From IMG/VR virus record IMGVR_UViG_3300026078_000077, positions 1-27,576 of that record: a DNA stretch of 27,576 nucleotides; one strand, 5' to 3'. This DNA is from a virus. Position numbers and translations under genes: made by a program. Below, piece by piece: positions 1-7,224 of the stretch. The stretch's first letter is position 1, and each line of letters opens with the position of its first letter. The notes under the pieces were generated by a model. The model had not been told where the DNA came from. It did not search any database and saw nothing but the letters and a program-made list of their open reading frames with translations.

Positions 1-1
1 C

Positions 2-205
2 CCCATCCAGCCGCCCCGGCCCCACCCCCCGACCAAGCCCAAGGGGTCGGCGACCCCGGCTGAGATCACCCTGGTGGACCTGCGCCCGGTGACCGACGCG
101 ACGCAGGAGCTGCCCCGGGTGCCCCGGCATGTACCACCGGAGCGGCTGCTCAGCAGCGACTGGCGGCCCCTGGTATCCAACAGCGCAAAGGAGACGGAGC
201 GGTGA
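2..205 (+). CDS. 3' end of an unknown gene (partial)
   Basis: The frame is open from the left edge to the TGA at 203-205 and gives about 67 residues. The visible part begins with a Pro-rich linker (PIQPPRPHPPTKPKG) followed by a short segment around EITLVDLRPVT and a charged tail ending KETER. The stop overlaps the GTG of the next gene in a GTGA arrangement, which supports it being a real, translationally coupled member of the replication operon. The main domain lies outside the window, so no function can be given. Confidence 0.65.
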   Translation, partial: PIQPPRPHPPTKPKGSATPAEITLVDLRPVTDATQELPRVPRHVPPERLLSSDWRPLVSNSAKETER

Positions 206-453
206 GCGTACCCCTGCCCCTGGACGACCCGGCGCGGTGGATGCTGCATGACGGATTCACCACCACCCCTACGGTGTACCGGGCGAGCTGCTACATCTGC
301 CGGGACCCCGAGTTCGCGCAGATGGGCCTACCGCTGTGCTACCCGTGCTCGGAGTGCGGGGGGCACGTCCCCGCCGACGATGTTGAGTGCAGCGACTGCG
401 GATACGTCCACGAGCCTCCGACACCCGAGGGGGGCAGCTGTGCCCAAGGATAA
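202..453 (+). CDS. Small zinc-ribbon protein, unknown function
   Basis: 83 residues from a GTG that overlaps the previous stop (GTGA). The protein has three Cys pairs: CYIC near residue 30, CYPCSEC near residue 47, and CSDC near residue 63, an arrangement typical of zinc ribbons that bind nucleic acid or another protein. The gene ends 14 bp inside the polymerase gene, so the two are probably co-translated. A polymerase accessory role is only suggested by position. The family is not recognised. Confidence 0.7.
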   Translation: MSVPLPLDDPARWMLHDGFTTTPTVYRASCYICRDPEFAQMGLPLCYPCSECGGHVPADDVECSDCGYVHEPPTPEGGSCAQG

Positions 454-2797
454 CACCACCCGAGTCGGTGACGTCGAGCTGCCCGACCTCCCCCCGGGGG
501 CTTGGGTCGCGTATGACACTGAAACAAACGGATTGTTTACGGATGGCGACCCCGGCACCGACAGCGGCGACCCGGGGTCGCCTCCCGCGCGCGTGGCGAC
601 CGCCAGCATGGCCTATCGGGACCCGAATACCGGACAGGTCGTCAAGCACGCCTGGGGATTCGACCAGGGACCCCACCCCAGCAAGGACGGGCGAGTGCGG
701 CGCCCCCGGGAGGGGGGTGGCGTAGAGCCGCTGGATGTCGATAAGCTGCTGGCGAATCTGGCGAAGGCTGGATACAACAACGGCTGGCGGGACCAGATAG
801 GCAAATCGGGCAAGGTGCTCAAGACCCGGCTGGCGATTCCGTGGACGGTCGAGCAGTCGTACGAGGCGACCGGGCTGGATTCGTGGCTGCGTCTGTTGCG
901 CTGGCTGCGGGCGCGCGACCAGCTGGTGATGCACCACCGCAAGTTCGACGAGTGGGTGACGTTGGCCGGACCGCGCGACTGGCGCATCCGGTACGAGTGG
1001 AAGAACAACCCGGCGCTGCGGGCCGAATTCACCCCGCAGGAAGCGACCACCATCGACGTGCTGATGTCCGATCCGAACCGCGACATGGGTCCGCTGTTCG
1101 GCTGCAACCTGGACCTGGTCCCCGATGAGAACGGAGGACTGATCGAGCGTCCGATACGCGGGATCTGGGACACGATGCTGGTTCAGGCTTTCTTCGACCC
1201 GGACCACCCGGTGGCGCTGAAGAAGTCTGCCAAGCGACTGTTCGGAGTGGACGCCGACGCCGACCAGAAAGCACTGTTGGCGGCGATGTCCAAGCAGGGC
1301 ACCGGCCTGACCAAGCGTTACGACCTCACCCCCTGGTCGATCATGGGGCCGTACGCCGCCACCGACCCGGAGCTGACTTTGTTGCTGGCGGAGAACCAGC
1401 AGCGCCGGATCGCCGAGGGCGATCATCCGCCGAAGCACGACGAGCAGATCGACAAAGAGTTCGAACTCAGCCGGGTTCTGCTCAAGATGGAGCGGCGGGG
1501 GGTGGCGTATGACGTCCAGACGTCGCGCCGGGGCGCGCAGTTGCTGACGGCGGAGATGGAGCGGGTGCATGCACAGCTGCCGTACGACCCGACCAAGCTG
1601 GACGAGATCCGGAAGTTCTATTTCGCGCCGGAGGCCGAAGGTGGACTGGGTCTGGTTCCGCTGAAGCTGACCGATCAGACCGGTGTAGCCAGCGTGGACG
1701 AAGCCCAGATGCGGCTGTTGGTCCAGAGCGGCAAGCCATGGGCGGCCGAGTATGATGAGTGGTCGCACTGCAAGTCTGCGCTCGGCAAGTGGTATCGAGG
1801 ATGGGCCGAGCGCACCGGTCCGGACGGACGCCTGCGGACCAGCTTCAAGCAGTGTGTGATGGCGGAGGAGCGCGCCGGTGCTCGAAATGGCGGCACGATC
1901 TCCGGACGCCTGGCGGTCGGCCGGGTACAGTTGCAGGCCATCCCCCACAACAGCCAGCTTCCCACTCCCGTCCGGCACATTCCGGTTCGCAGCCTGATCG
2001 GAGCCAAAGAAGGTCACGCCCTGTACGAGATGGACCTGCCACAGGGCGAGGTCCGGATCGCCACAGTGGTGGTCAACTGCCAGGCGATGTGGGACGTGAT
2101 CGACTCGGGCGAGGACCTGCACGGCGCCAACGCCAAGCGGATCTTCGGTATCACCGAGGACCATCCGGACTACAAGGACCTGCGCGGCGTGGCCAAGCGG
2201 ATCGTGTTCGGCACGCTGTACGGGGCCGGGGTGCGGACGCTGCGGGCCCAGATCCTGGAGTACACCGGCATCGACTATTCGGAGAATGAGACCCGGGCGG
2301 CCAAGGAGGCGTTCGAAAGGACGTTCCCGGAGTTCCCTCGTGTCGCGCGCCGGATCCAGCGCAAGGCCGACCGCACGCTCGGCGGGCCGGGGTACGTGAC
2401 CCTGATCGACGGTCGGCGCCGCTGGTTCGGTCCGGACGAGTTCAGCCACAAGGCGTTCAACGCGGTGATTCAGGGCGGTCTGGCCCAGACTGGCAAGACC
2501 TGGATGATCGAGGTCGAGCGGCAGGTACCCGGCGTCCAGGTGCTGGCCATCCATGACAGCATCGTGGTTGAGGTGGAGGACAACGAGCGCGGTGTGGCGA
2601 TGGCGACGCGGGTTGCCGCCATTGGCAAGGAGGTCTACGAGCGCGACTACGGCATCCGTGGCCGCAAGATGTACTTCGACATCGTCCCGGAGCGTTGGGA
2701 CGAGAAGGAGCCGGTGCTGCCCGCCCTGGCCGACCAGGTCCGCGCCCAGCTTGGCGAATCGACGGCGATCGACAGACCGAAGGAGCTGACCGCGTGA
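440..2797 (+). CDS. Family A DNA polymerase with 3'-5' exonuclease domain (DpoZ candidate)
   Basis: About 785 residues. The frame is open further upstream, but the GTG at 440 follows a GAGGGGGG ribosome site by 5 nt and gives a natural N-terminus. The proofreading domain shows ExoI DTE (about residue 26), an ExoII-like HHRKFDEW (about 165) and ExoIII YAATDPELT (about 304). The polymerase domain shows motif A EMDLPQGEVR (about 530), motif B AKRIVFGTLYG (about 584) and motif C IHDS (about 704). It is Klenow-like with no 5' nuclease domain. Motif C has HDS where most family members have HDE; the metal-binding Asp is kept. The presence of a PurZ gene 2.3 kb downstream makes this a candidate for the DpoZ-type polymerases of aminoadenine phages, but that subfamily cannot be assigned by eye. 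The stop overlaps the next GTG. Confidence 0.92.
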   Translation: MPKDNTTRVGDVELPDLPPGAWVAYDTETNGLFTDGDPGTDSGDPGSPPARVATASMAYRDPNTGQVVKHAWGFDQGPHPSKDGRVRRPREGGGVEPLDVDKLLANLAKAGYNNGWRDQIGKSGKVLKTRLAIPWTVEQSYEATGLDSWLRLLRWLRARDQLVMHHRKFDEWVTLAGPRDWRIRYEWKNNPALRAEFTPQEATTIDVLMSDPNRDMGPLFGCNLDLVPDENGGLIERPIRGIWDTMLVQAFFDPDHPVALKKSAKRLFGVDADADQKALLAAMSKQGTGLTKRYDLTPWSIMGPYAATDPELTLLLAENQQRRIAEGDHPPKHDEQIDKEFELSRVLLKMERRGVAYDVQTSRRGAQLLTAEMERVHAQLPYDPTKLDEIRKFYFAPEAEGGLGLVPLKLTDQTGVASVDEAQMRLLVQSGKPWAAEYDEWSHCKSALGKWYRGWAERTGPDGRLRTSFKQCVMAEERAGARNGGTISGRLAVGRVQLQAIPHNSQLPTPVRHIPVRSLIGAKEGHALYEMDLPQGEVRIATVVVNCQAMWDVIDSGEDLHGANAKRIFGITEDHPDYKDLRGVAKRIVFGTLYGAGVRTLRAQILEYTGIDYSENETRAAKEAFERTFPEFPRVARRIQRKADRTLGGPGYVTLIDGRRRWFGPDEFSHKAFNAVIQGGLAQTGKTWMIEVERQVPGVQVLAIHDSIVVEVEDNERGVAMATRVAAIGKEVYERDYGIRGRKMYFDIVPERWDEKEPVLPALADQVRAQLGESTAIDRPKELTA

Positions 2798-3072
2798 ACG
2801 ACGCCCGCAAGTCCCTGGCCCAGCTGGTGGTCAAGGCTATCGACAGTGCGCTGGAGTTCGGGTATGAGCCGCACGAGCACGGATTGATTGCCGAGACAGT
2901 GGTGGCCGCGATGTTCACGGCCGACCCGGCCGAGCCGGACGGTGGTTGGCTGATCGTTCAGGAAGAGGTGCACCGGGTGGTCGAATGCGACCAAGTCGGC
3001 GAGAACGAAGGGTACCGGGGGTGGACGGTGTTGGTCCTGTCCAACCCGGAAGGGGAGGACGACGATGAGTGA
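2794..3072 (+). CDS. Unknown small acidic protein
   Basis: 92 residues from GTG 2794, which overlaps the polymerase stop (GTGA), with AAGGAG about 9 nt upstream. The C-terminus is very acidic (NPEGEDDDE). The pattern of an N-terminal amphipathic helix followed by DGGWLIVQ resembles DGWFILG in the next protein, so the two may be distant paralogues. No known domain is recognised. Confidence 0.75.
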   Translation: MNDARKSLAQLVVKAIDSALEFGYEPHEHGLIAETVVAAMFTADPAEPDGGWLIVQEEVHRVVECDQVGENEGYRGWTVLVLSNPEGEDDDE

Positions 3073-3322
3073 CGCACGCGAGGAGATGCGGGACGCCATC
3101 CGGCGGGGTCTGCGAGACGCTGACGTAATGGGCGATCCCGATCAGGTCGAATACCTGGTCGACGGGGTGATGGCCTTGCTGATGGAAACTCGGGACAGCC
3201 ACGACGGGTGGTTCATCCTGGGAACCCTGGGGCACGTGTACAGCGTACAGGCGTGCCGGATGACCAACGCCTTGGACGTCGATCACAGCCTATGGAATAT
3301 TCAGACCAGGAACGACTTGTGA
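3065..3322 (+). CDS. Unknown small protein
   Basis: 85 residues from ATG 3065, overlapping the preceding stop by 8 bp, with GGGGAGG upstream. The N-terminal half is acidic and helical (EEMRDAIRRGL), the C-terminal half is mixed (DGWFILGTLGHVYSVQ). It shows weak resemblance to its upstream neighbour. No domain is recognised. It sits in a tight operon between the polymerase and other small genes. Confidence 0.7.
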   Translation: MSDAREEMRDAIRRGLRDADVMGDPDQVEYLVDGVMALLMETRDSHDGWFILGTLGHVYSVQACRMTNALDVDHSLWNIQTRNDL

Positions 3323-3339
3323 TCGGGAGATGAGGCGAC

Positions 3340-3573
3340 GTGAGCAAGAACAGCAAGACTCTGGTGCAGATCGAAGATCTGACTGACACCCAGGTCGGAG
3401 TGGACCCGGACGGGGTCCTGCACGTGCTGATCGGGGCGGACGACGAACATCAGGTCGAGCTGGTGTGTTCGATCCGAACCGGGTGCGGCCTGGCGGCCAG
3501 TATCGTAGACGCCGTACCGGACCGGGTCGAGGTGCTGCAACACGAGCTGGCGAAGTGGATCACGGAGGGATGA
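3340..3573 (+). CDS. Unknown small protein
   Basis: 77 residues from GTG 3340, preceded by GGGAGATGAGG. The sequence alternates short beta-like stretches (GVLHVLIGADDEHQVELVC) and a C-terminal helix (VEVLQHELAKWITEG). The C-terminal pattern of a helix ending W-x-E resembles the 72-residue protein encoded at 4891. No family is recognised. Confidence 0.7.
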   Translation: MSKNSKTLVQIEDLTDTQVGVDPDGVLHVLIGADDEHQVELVCSIRTGCGLAASIVDAVPDRVEVLQHELAKWITEG

Positions 3574-3574
3574 G

Positions 3575-3763
3575 ATGGGCTGGTCAATATTCGGGTATGC
3601 AGTGGTGGCGGTCGTCACCCTGGCCTATCTGACGTCGACGATCTGGCGAGATCATCATGATCCGGTCGTGGAATGCGAACCGGCGGTGATCGAGCTGACG
3701 TGGTCGATCCTGGCCTCGGCGGTCTGGCCGTACTACTGGCTGGCGGTGTTCGCGTCGGCCTGA
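3575..3763 (+). CDS. Small two-helix membrane protein
   Basis: 62 residues from ATG 3575, one base after the previous stop, with GGAGGG about 8 nt upstream. Two hydrophobic segments (about residues 4-23 and 42-60) are separated by a short charged loop (WRDHHDPVVECEP), so an inner-membrane hairpin is expected. Small phage membrane proteins of this kind are often involved in lysis or exclusion, but nothing here decides that. Confidence 0.7.
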   Translation: MGWSIFGYAVVAVVTLAYLTSTIWRDHHDPVVECEPAVIELTWSILASAVWPYYWLAVFASA

Positions 3764-3788
3764 TTCGTCAGGTTTCAATCTTCAACCC

Positions 3789-3824
3789 GACTGTACACCA
3801 CCCGGGCGGGGGTGGTGTACTGTC
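3789..3824. repeat. Inverted repeat built from two copies of the 12-bp motif
   Basis: The arms GACTGTACACCACCC (3789-3803) and GGGTGGTGTACTGTC (3810-3824) are complementary except for one position. The right arm contains an exact GGGGGTGGTGTA (3808-3819) and the left arm a 10/12 copy on the opposite strand. The repeat stands just upstream of the putative promoter for the HNH gene. It could be a terminator for the upstream operon, an operator, or both. No T run follows. Confidence 0.65.
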
Positions 3825-3827
3825 TCG

Positions 3828-3856
3828 GTGACAGTAACTTAGTAGTTGTGTGATAC
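3828..3856 (+). promoter_or_regulatory. Putative promoter for the HNH gene
   Basis: GTGACA (3828-3833), a 17-nt spacer and TGATAC (3851-3856) give a reasonable sigma-70-type promoter. The expected start point is only a few bases before the GTG at 3867, so the message would be nearly leaderless, as is common in actinobacteria. Confidence 0.4.
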
Positions 3857-3866
3857 CCTAGGTGTC

Positions 3867-4316
3867 GTGCCAACTAGAGAGTGTTGGGATTGCCACGAGA
3901 CAAAACCGGACACTGAGTTTAGAAAGCTGTACGACGGTAAAAATGGGGAAGTTCGGAGAAGAAGGTGCTTCAAGTGCGAACATCGACACCGAACTAGTAC
4001 CGAAGAAAAACGAAAAGCTCTTAACTCGGCCAAGACTAAATCCAGGAAGAACCTGTGGCTGCAGACGGTAGAAGCTTACGGCGGACAATGCACGTGTTGT
4101 GGCGAGAGTGAAGAAGCGTTCTTGGTTATAGACCACGTGAACGATGATGGGGCCGAACACCGCAGGAAACAAAGACCGAACAGTCCTAAATCCTGGTCGG
4201 GAAAAGCGTTGTACGGGTGGTTGAGGAAAAACTGCTGGCCCTCTGGATTCCAGTTGTTGTGTGCAAACTGCAACATGGCGAAAGCCCGGAAAGGAGGGTG
4301 CCCTCATGGTCGTTGA
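3867..4316 (+). CDS. HNH homing-type endonuclease
   Basis: About 149 residues from GTG 3867 (the frame is open to a TTG at 3846). An N-terminal CWDC...CFKC zinc-binding pair is followed by a basic linker and an HNH core: CTCCGE, VIDHVNDDG, a LYGWLRKNCWP helix and LLCANCNMAK. This layout matches free-standing phage HNH nucleases. Base composition is visibly richer in A and T than the neighbours, consistent with acquisition as a mobile gene. It ends 11 bp inside the start of a RuvC-like gene that is itself disrupted 38 bp further on. Confidence 0.85.
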   Translation: MPTRECWDCHETKPDTEFRKLYDGKNGEVRRRRCFKCEHRHRTSTEEKRKALNSAKTKSRKNLWLQTVEAYGGQCTCCGESEEAFLVIDHVNDDGAEHRRKQRPNSPKSWSGKALYGWLRKNCWPSGFQLLCANCNMAKARKGGCPHGR

Positions 4317-4820
4317 CTGGGGCTCGGGTTTGTTCTGGGCCATCGACCCTGGTTAGGTGAGTCCAAATGTGGCGTGGCGATCTTCGAGCGGGGCAGGTGT
4401 CTGCAGGCTCTGCGGTCCACGCCGATGGAATGTGTTGACAAGCTGTGGGAGCACCTCGGGTACGATCCGGACAGCCCGGTACGGCCCCATGGGGTCGTGC
4501 TGGAGCGGTTTGAGTTGCGCGGGGACCTGGCCCCGCAGCAGACAGGTAGCGAGATGGGCACTTCCCAGATGATCGGTGTGATCCGGTGGATGTGCCGCGT
4601 TACCGGCACGCCGGTGATGATGCAGACTCCCCGCCAGGCGTGGAGCTTGACCAACAACCCCGGGACCGAGCCGTTTCGTAGCTGGCCGCAGCGCCGATGG
4701 GCCAGCTACGGGCAAGGATCGGACGCCAAGATGGCCGAGCGGCACGGGTATTTCCGTATCTCGACCTCGTGGGCGACCTCGGCCGACCGCGAGGCTTGGC
4801 GCCAGTCGTTGCGGACTTGA
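4306..4820 (+). pseudogene. RuvC-like Holliday junction resolvase, frameshifted by 5 nt
   Basis: ATG 4306 has a strong AAAGGAGG upstream and opens a frame reading MVVDWGSGLFWAIDPG, the first catalytic motif of RuvC-type resolvases, then hits TAG at 4354. Removing the five bases TAGGT (4354-4358) joins this to ESKCGVAIFERG and a further 140 residues ending at 4820, giving a normal resolvase of about 169 residues. DPG-x3-CGVA fits the family without the insertion. Later features include VVLERFELRG (second acidic residue) and a SDAKMAERHG helix. A restart at GTG 4374 would lack the first catalytic Asp. Alternatives to a dead gene are a -1 ribosomal frameshift or a sequencing error. Confidence 0.75.
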
Positions 4821-4846
4821 CCAGCTGGCAAGTCCCCCACTAGACT
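4817..4846 (+). promoter_or_regulatory. Putative promoter before the 4891 gene and purZ
   Basis: TTGACC (4817-4822), 18-nt spacer, TAGACT (4841-4846). It lies just after the resolvase stop, in the only gap before the 4891 gene, and would drive the purZ operon. Judged by eye only. Confidence 0.4.
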
Positions 4847-4890
4847 GATGATCAATCGTCCGGGCACCCATCAGCACACAGGCGGCAGTC

Positions 4891-5109
4891 ATGAAGTACA
4901 TCGAGATACCACTGGCCGGGGGCGGTGTGCTGGTGGACACGCGCAACCGGTCTGTGGACCTGGTGCTGGCTGTCGAAGACGGATCTAGAACGGTTCGCGT
5001 CAGCCTGTACGGGGTCGCGGCCGACTGCGTGGTCCGTAAGGTGGCGGGTGCGTTGCCCGCCATGCGTCAGGACGTCCTGGAAGAGTTCACCGAGTGGGTA
5101 AGGGAGTAG
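4891..5109 (+). CDS. Unknown small protein upstream of purZ
   Basis: 72 residues from ATG 4891. The N-terminal half looks like a beta hairpin (KYIEIPLAGGGVLVDTRN), the C-terminal half is helical (LPAMRQDVLEEFTEWVRE). The stop is 2 nt before the purZ GTG, and the purZ ribosome site lies inside this gene, so the two are coupled. No family is recognised. Confidence 0.7.
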   Translation: MKYIEIPLAGGGVLVDTRNRSVDLVLAVEDGSRTVRVSLYGVAADCVVRKVAGALPAMRQDVLEEFTEWVRE

Positions 5110-5111
5110 CG

Positions 5112-6356
5112 GTGGCCAGCAAGCTGTTTGTTGTGGTCGGTGGGCAGTTCGGCTCCGAGGGCAAGGGGGCGGTGACCGGGCGCATCTGCGCCGACATGCA
5201 CGAGGCCGGGCGTGCAGTTACCAACGTGCGGGTCGGCGGGCCGAACGCGGGACACACGGTGCTGGGCCGATGCCCGAAAGGGTGTGACTTGTCCCATCGG
5301 GCCGCAGGTCCGGCAGGGACTTGGGCCCACCCCTGGCGGCTGCGGCAGGTGCCGGTGGGGGCGGTAACCGACCCAAAGTCCGCCTTGGTGATCGCTGCCG
5401 GGTCGGAGATCGATCCGGAGGTGCTGGCGGCCGAGATCCGAGAGCTGGAGGCGGCCGGATACGAGGCCGCCCAGCGGCTGTTCGTAGACAGGTCGGCGAC
5501 AGTTCTGACGCCTACGCATCGGATGATCGAGAAGGCCCGCCGTTTGTCCGATCGGATCGGATCGACAGCCAAGGGTATCGGGGCCGCACGGGTTGACCGC
5601 ATCTGGCGTACCGCTGAGATCTGGGGCGACTGGTCGGCTGCGGGAGAATTTCCTTCCGATATGCTGGTCTCAGACGCCCGGATGCTGCATAACCTGCAGG
5701 TCACAGACACGGCGGAAATGCTGCGGCGCGTACTGCGGGTAGACGATCATGCAGTAGTCATCGAGGGTACCCAGGGGTATGGGCTGGGACTGCACACCTC
5801 GAACTATCCGCACGTAACCTCGGGAAACTGCCGGGCGGTGGACTTCCTGGCGCAGGCGGGAGTCAGCCCCTGGCAGACGGACGCCGCCGGATGGAGTGTC
5901 GATCTGAAGGTGGTCGTGTGCTACCGGCCCTACCCGATCCGGGTCGCAGGTCCTTCGGGAAGACTGAAGGGTGAGACTACCTGGGACGCGCTCGGTCTTC
6001 CGGTCGAGCATACCACCGTGACTCAGAAGGTGCGCCGGGTCGGGCAGTGGGACCCGGAGCTGGCGCGGGAAGCGTGGCAGGCCAACGGTGGACCCCGGCA
6101 GGGGGTGGTGTGGGTGGCCTTGACCATGATGGACAGCGTGGAGCCGAAGCTGGCTGGGGCCAATCAGAACTTGCGCAATTGGACCGTCAATCAGAACTTG
6201 CGCAATTGGACCTCGGTGCAGGACGGCACGGACGGCGAACTGACGTTCGACACGGGTTCCAAGTACCTGGCCGACTTGGGGATCGGAGTGCAGCACCTGG
6301 GGTACGTCGGTACCGGTCCCGACACCGCGATAGTCAACGAGAGGATGTACGACTGA
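5112..6356 (+). CDS. purZ: PurZ-type aminoadenylosuccinate synthetase
   Basis: 414 residues from GTG 5112 (AAGGGAG 5 nt upstream; an in-frame GTG at 5094 is possible). The PurA fold is clear: P-loop GGQFGSEGKG, RVGGPNAGHT, GSTAKGIGAARVDRIWR, EGTQGYGLG, YPHVTSGN, and the late VRRVGQWD. Residue 15 (TCC, 5154-5156) is Ser where PurA has the catalytic Asp of GDEGKGK. Change of this Asp is the recognised mark of phage PurZ, which condenses dGMP with aspartate to make the precursor of 2-amino-dATP. The partner gene immediately downstream resembles MazZ. A 27-bp tandem duplication (6162-6212) adds nine residues near the C-terminal third. A plain PurA is the alternative, but the Ser argues against it. 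Confidence 0.88.
   Translation: MASKLFVVVGGQFGSEGKGAVTGRICADMHEAGRAVTNVRVGGPNAGHTVLGRCPKGCDLSHRAAGPAGTWAHPWRLRQVPVGAVTDPKSALVIAAGSEIDPEVLAAEIRELEAAGYEAAQRLFVDRSATVLTPTHRMIEKARRLSDRIGSTAKGIGAARVDRIWRTAEIWGDWSAAGEFPSDMLVSDARMLHNLQVTDTAEMLRRVLRVDDHAVVIEGTQGYGLGLHTSNYPHVTSGNCRAVDFLAQAGVSPWQTDAAGWSVDLKVVVCYRPYPIRVAGPSGRLKGETTWDALGLPVEHTTVTQKVRRVGQWDPELAREAWQANGGPRQGVVWVALTMMDSVEPKLAGANQNLRNWTVNQNLRNWTSVQDGTDGELTFDTGSKYLADLGIGVQHLGYVGTGPDTAIVNERMYD
6162..6212 (+). repeat. 27-bp tandem duplication inside purZ
   Basis: A 24-bp unit beginning AATCAGAACTTGCGC occurs at 6162-6185 and again, identical, at 6189-6212, separated by GTC; the period is 27 bp, so the frame is kept. The encoded NQNLRNWT is repeated with one Val between. 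The perfect identity suggests a recent replication-slippage event. Each unit contains the palindrome TTGCGCAA. Confidence 0.95.
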
Positions 6357-6853
6357 TGGCACAGCCGATGAGCCCGCAAGAGCGGGACGTGGTTCGCGCA
6401 CAGAATGAGGCGGAGCTGGCGGACGTGGCGGCCGGGTCCCTGACGCAGGTGTTCGGGGCGGTGGGTGAGAACAGCCTGGCGGAGTCGCTGGCCCAGCTCG
6501 GCCCCCGCACTAGCACCCACAGCACGAGGAGTCCGGGGGCAGACGCCGCCCCCAAGTTCGACGAGTGGGTCTCCCGCTGGATGGCCGACCACATTCCGGC
6601 GGCGATGGAGAAGGCCCAGGTCTACGGGTCCAACTCGCTGGCCAAGAAGGGACACCGGTTCGCGGCGGCGGGTGGCCGACAGGTCGAGCACGGACAGGCG
6701 TTGGAGCTGGGCGTGGCCCAGTACATCACTGAGAAGGCAGACCGGGTCGAGGACGCCATCCTGTGTGGTCGCCTGCCGAGCAACGACACCTGGGTCGACC
6801 TGGCGGTTTACGCTCTGATGGCCCAGTACATCCGCCAGCACGGCAGTTGGTGA
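6356..6853 (+). CDS. MazG/DUF1599-like nucleotide pyrophosphohydrolase (MazZ candidate)
   Basis: 165 residues from ATG 6356, which overlaps the purZ stop (TGATG). The N-terminal third is low-complexity; the C-terminal domain has the pattern K-x-x-R-x-E-D-A-I followed by NDTWVDLAVYALMAQY, typical of the all-alpha MazG-like / DUF1599 nucleotide-processing proteins. In aminoadenine phages MazZ converts (d)GTP to (d)GMP for PurZ and is commonly its neighbour, so this role fits the context. The first half of the metal site is less clear (ELGVAQYITEK), so the enzymatic class is inferred. Confidence 0.65.
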   Translation: MAQPMSPQERDVVRAQNEAELADVAAGSLTQVFGAVGENSLAESLAQLGPRTSTHSTRSPGADAAPKFDEWVSRWMADHIPAAMEKAQVYGSNSLAKKGHRFAAAGGRQVEHGQALELGVAQYITEKADRVEDAILCGRLPSNDTWVDLAVYALMAQYIRQHGSW

Positions 6854-7224
6854 CCGAGTCTGTTGGCCCGGCCACCCGGGCAAACGGTAAGAAAAAGCAG
6901 CGGGCGTCGGGGCGTAGCCCCGCACCCGAGGCAAGACACCTGCGGATACCGCAGACAGCCGCAGAACAGCTGTCTGCGGCGCTGAACTGGATAGACGTCG
7001 CCAGCAAAGGGCGACTCGGCCGGGATCTGATCGCGGCGGCGATGCGACACCGCCGCAGCGTGGGCACCGAGCCCGGCATCCTGATTGCGGCGGCGATTCA
7101 GTTCCTGATCTGCTCTGCGGATCGGGAGCCTGACAAGCTCAACCGGTACTGGACGCTGGTCAACCAGGTGTCAGCACGTGAGCGCGCCCGATATCTCAAC
7201 ATGGAAGAGAGTGAACTGCTTTGA
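6850..7224 (+). CDS. Unknown protein between mazZ-like gene and dut
   Basis: 124 residues from GTG 6850 (GTGA overlap). The first 35 residues are basic and probably disordered (RANGKKKQRASGRS); the rest looks helical, with GRLGRDLIAAAMRHRR and GILIAAAIQFLICSADR. There is no HD motif, so it is not a DatZ. It is co-transcribed with purZ and dut, which suggests but does not show a nucleotide or DNA role. Confidence 0.7.
   Translation: MTESVGPATRANGKKKQRASGRSPAPEARHLRIPQTAAEQLSAALNWIDVASKGRLGRDLIAAAMRHRRSVGTEPGILIAAAIQFLICSADREPDKLNRYWTLVNQVSARERARYLNMEESELL

Noticed and set aside
269-2554. Long antisense open frame of 761 codons opposite the polymerase gene
   Set aside because: It mirrors the polymerase frame in high-GC DNA, has no ribosome site and its composition (rich in Arg, Pro, His, Leu) is that of a shadow frame.
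6850-7224. Possible DatZ dATPase next to purZ and the MazZ-like gene
   Set aside because: No HD motif or other metal-binding pattern of that family can be seen; the protein is short and starts with a basic disordered stretch.
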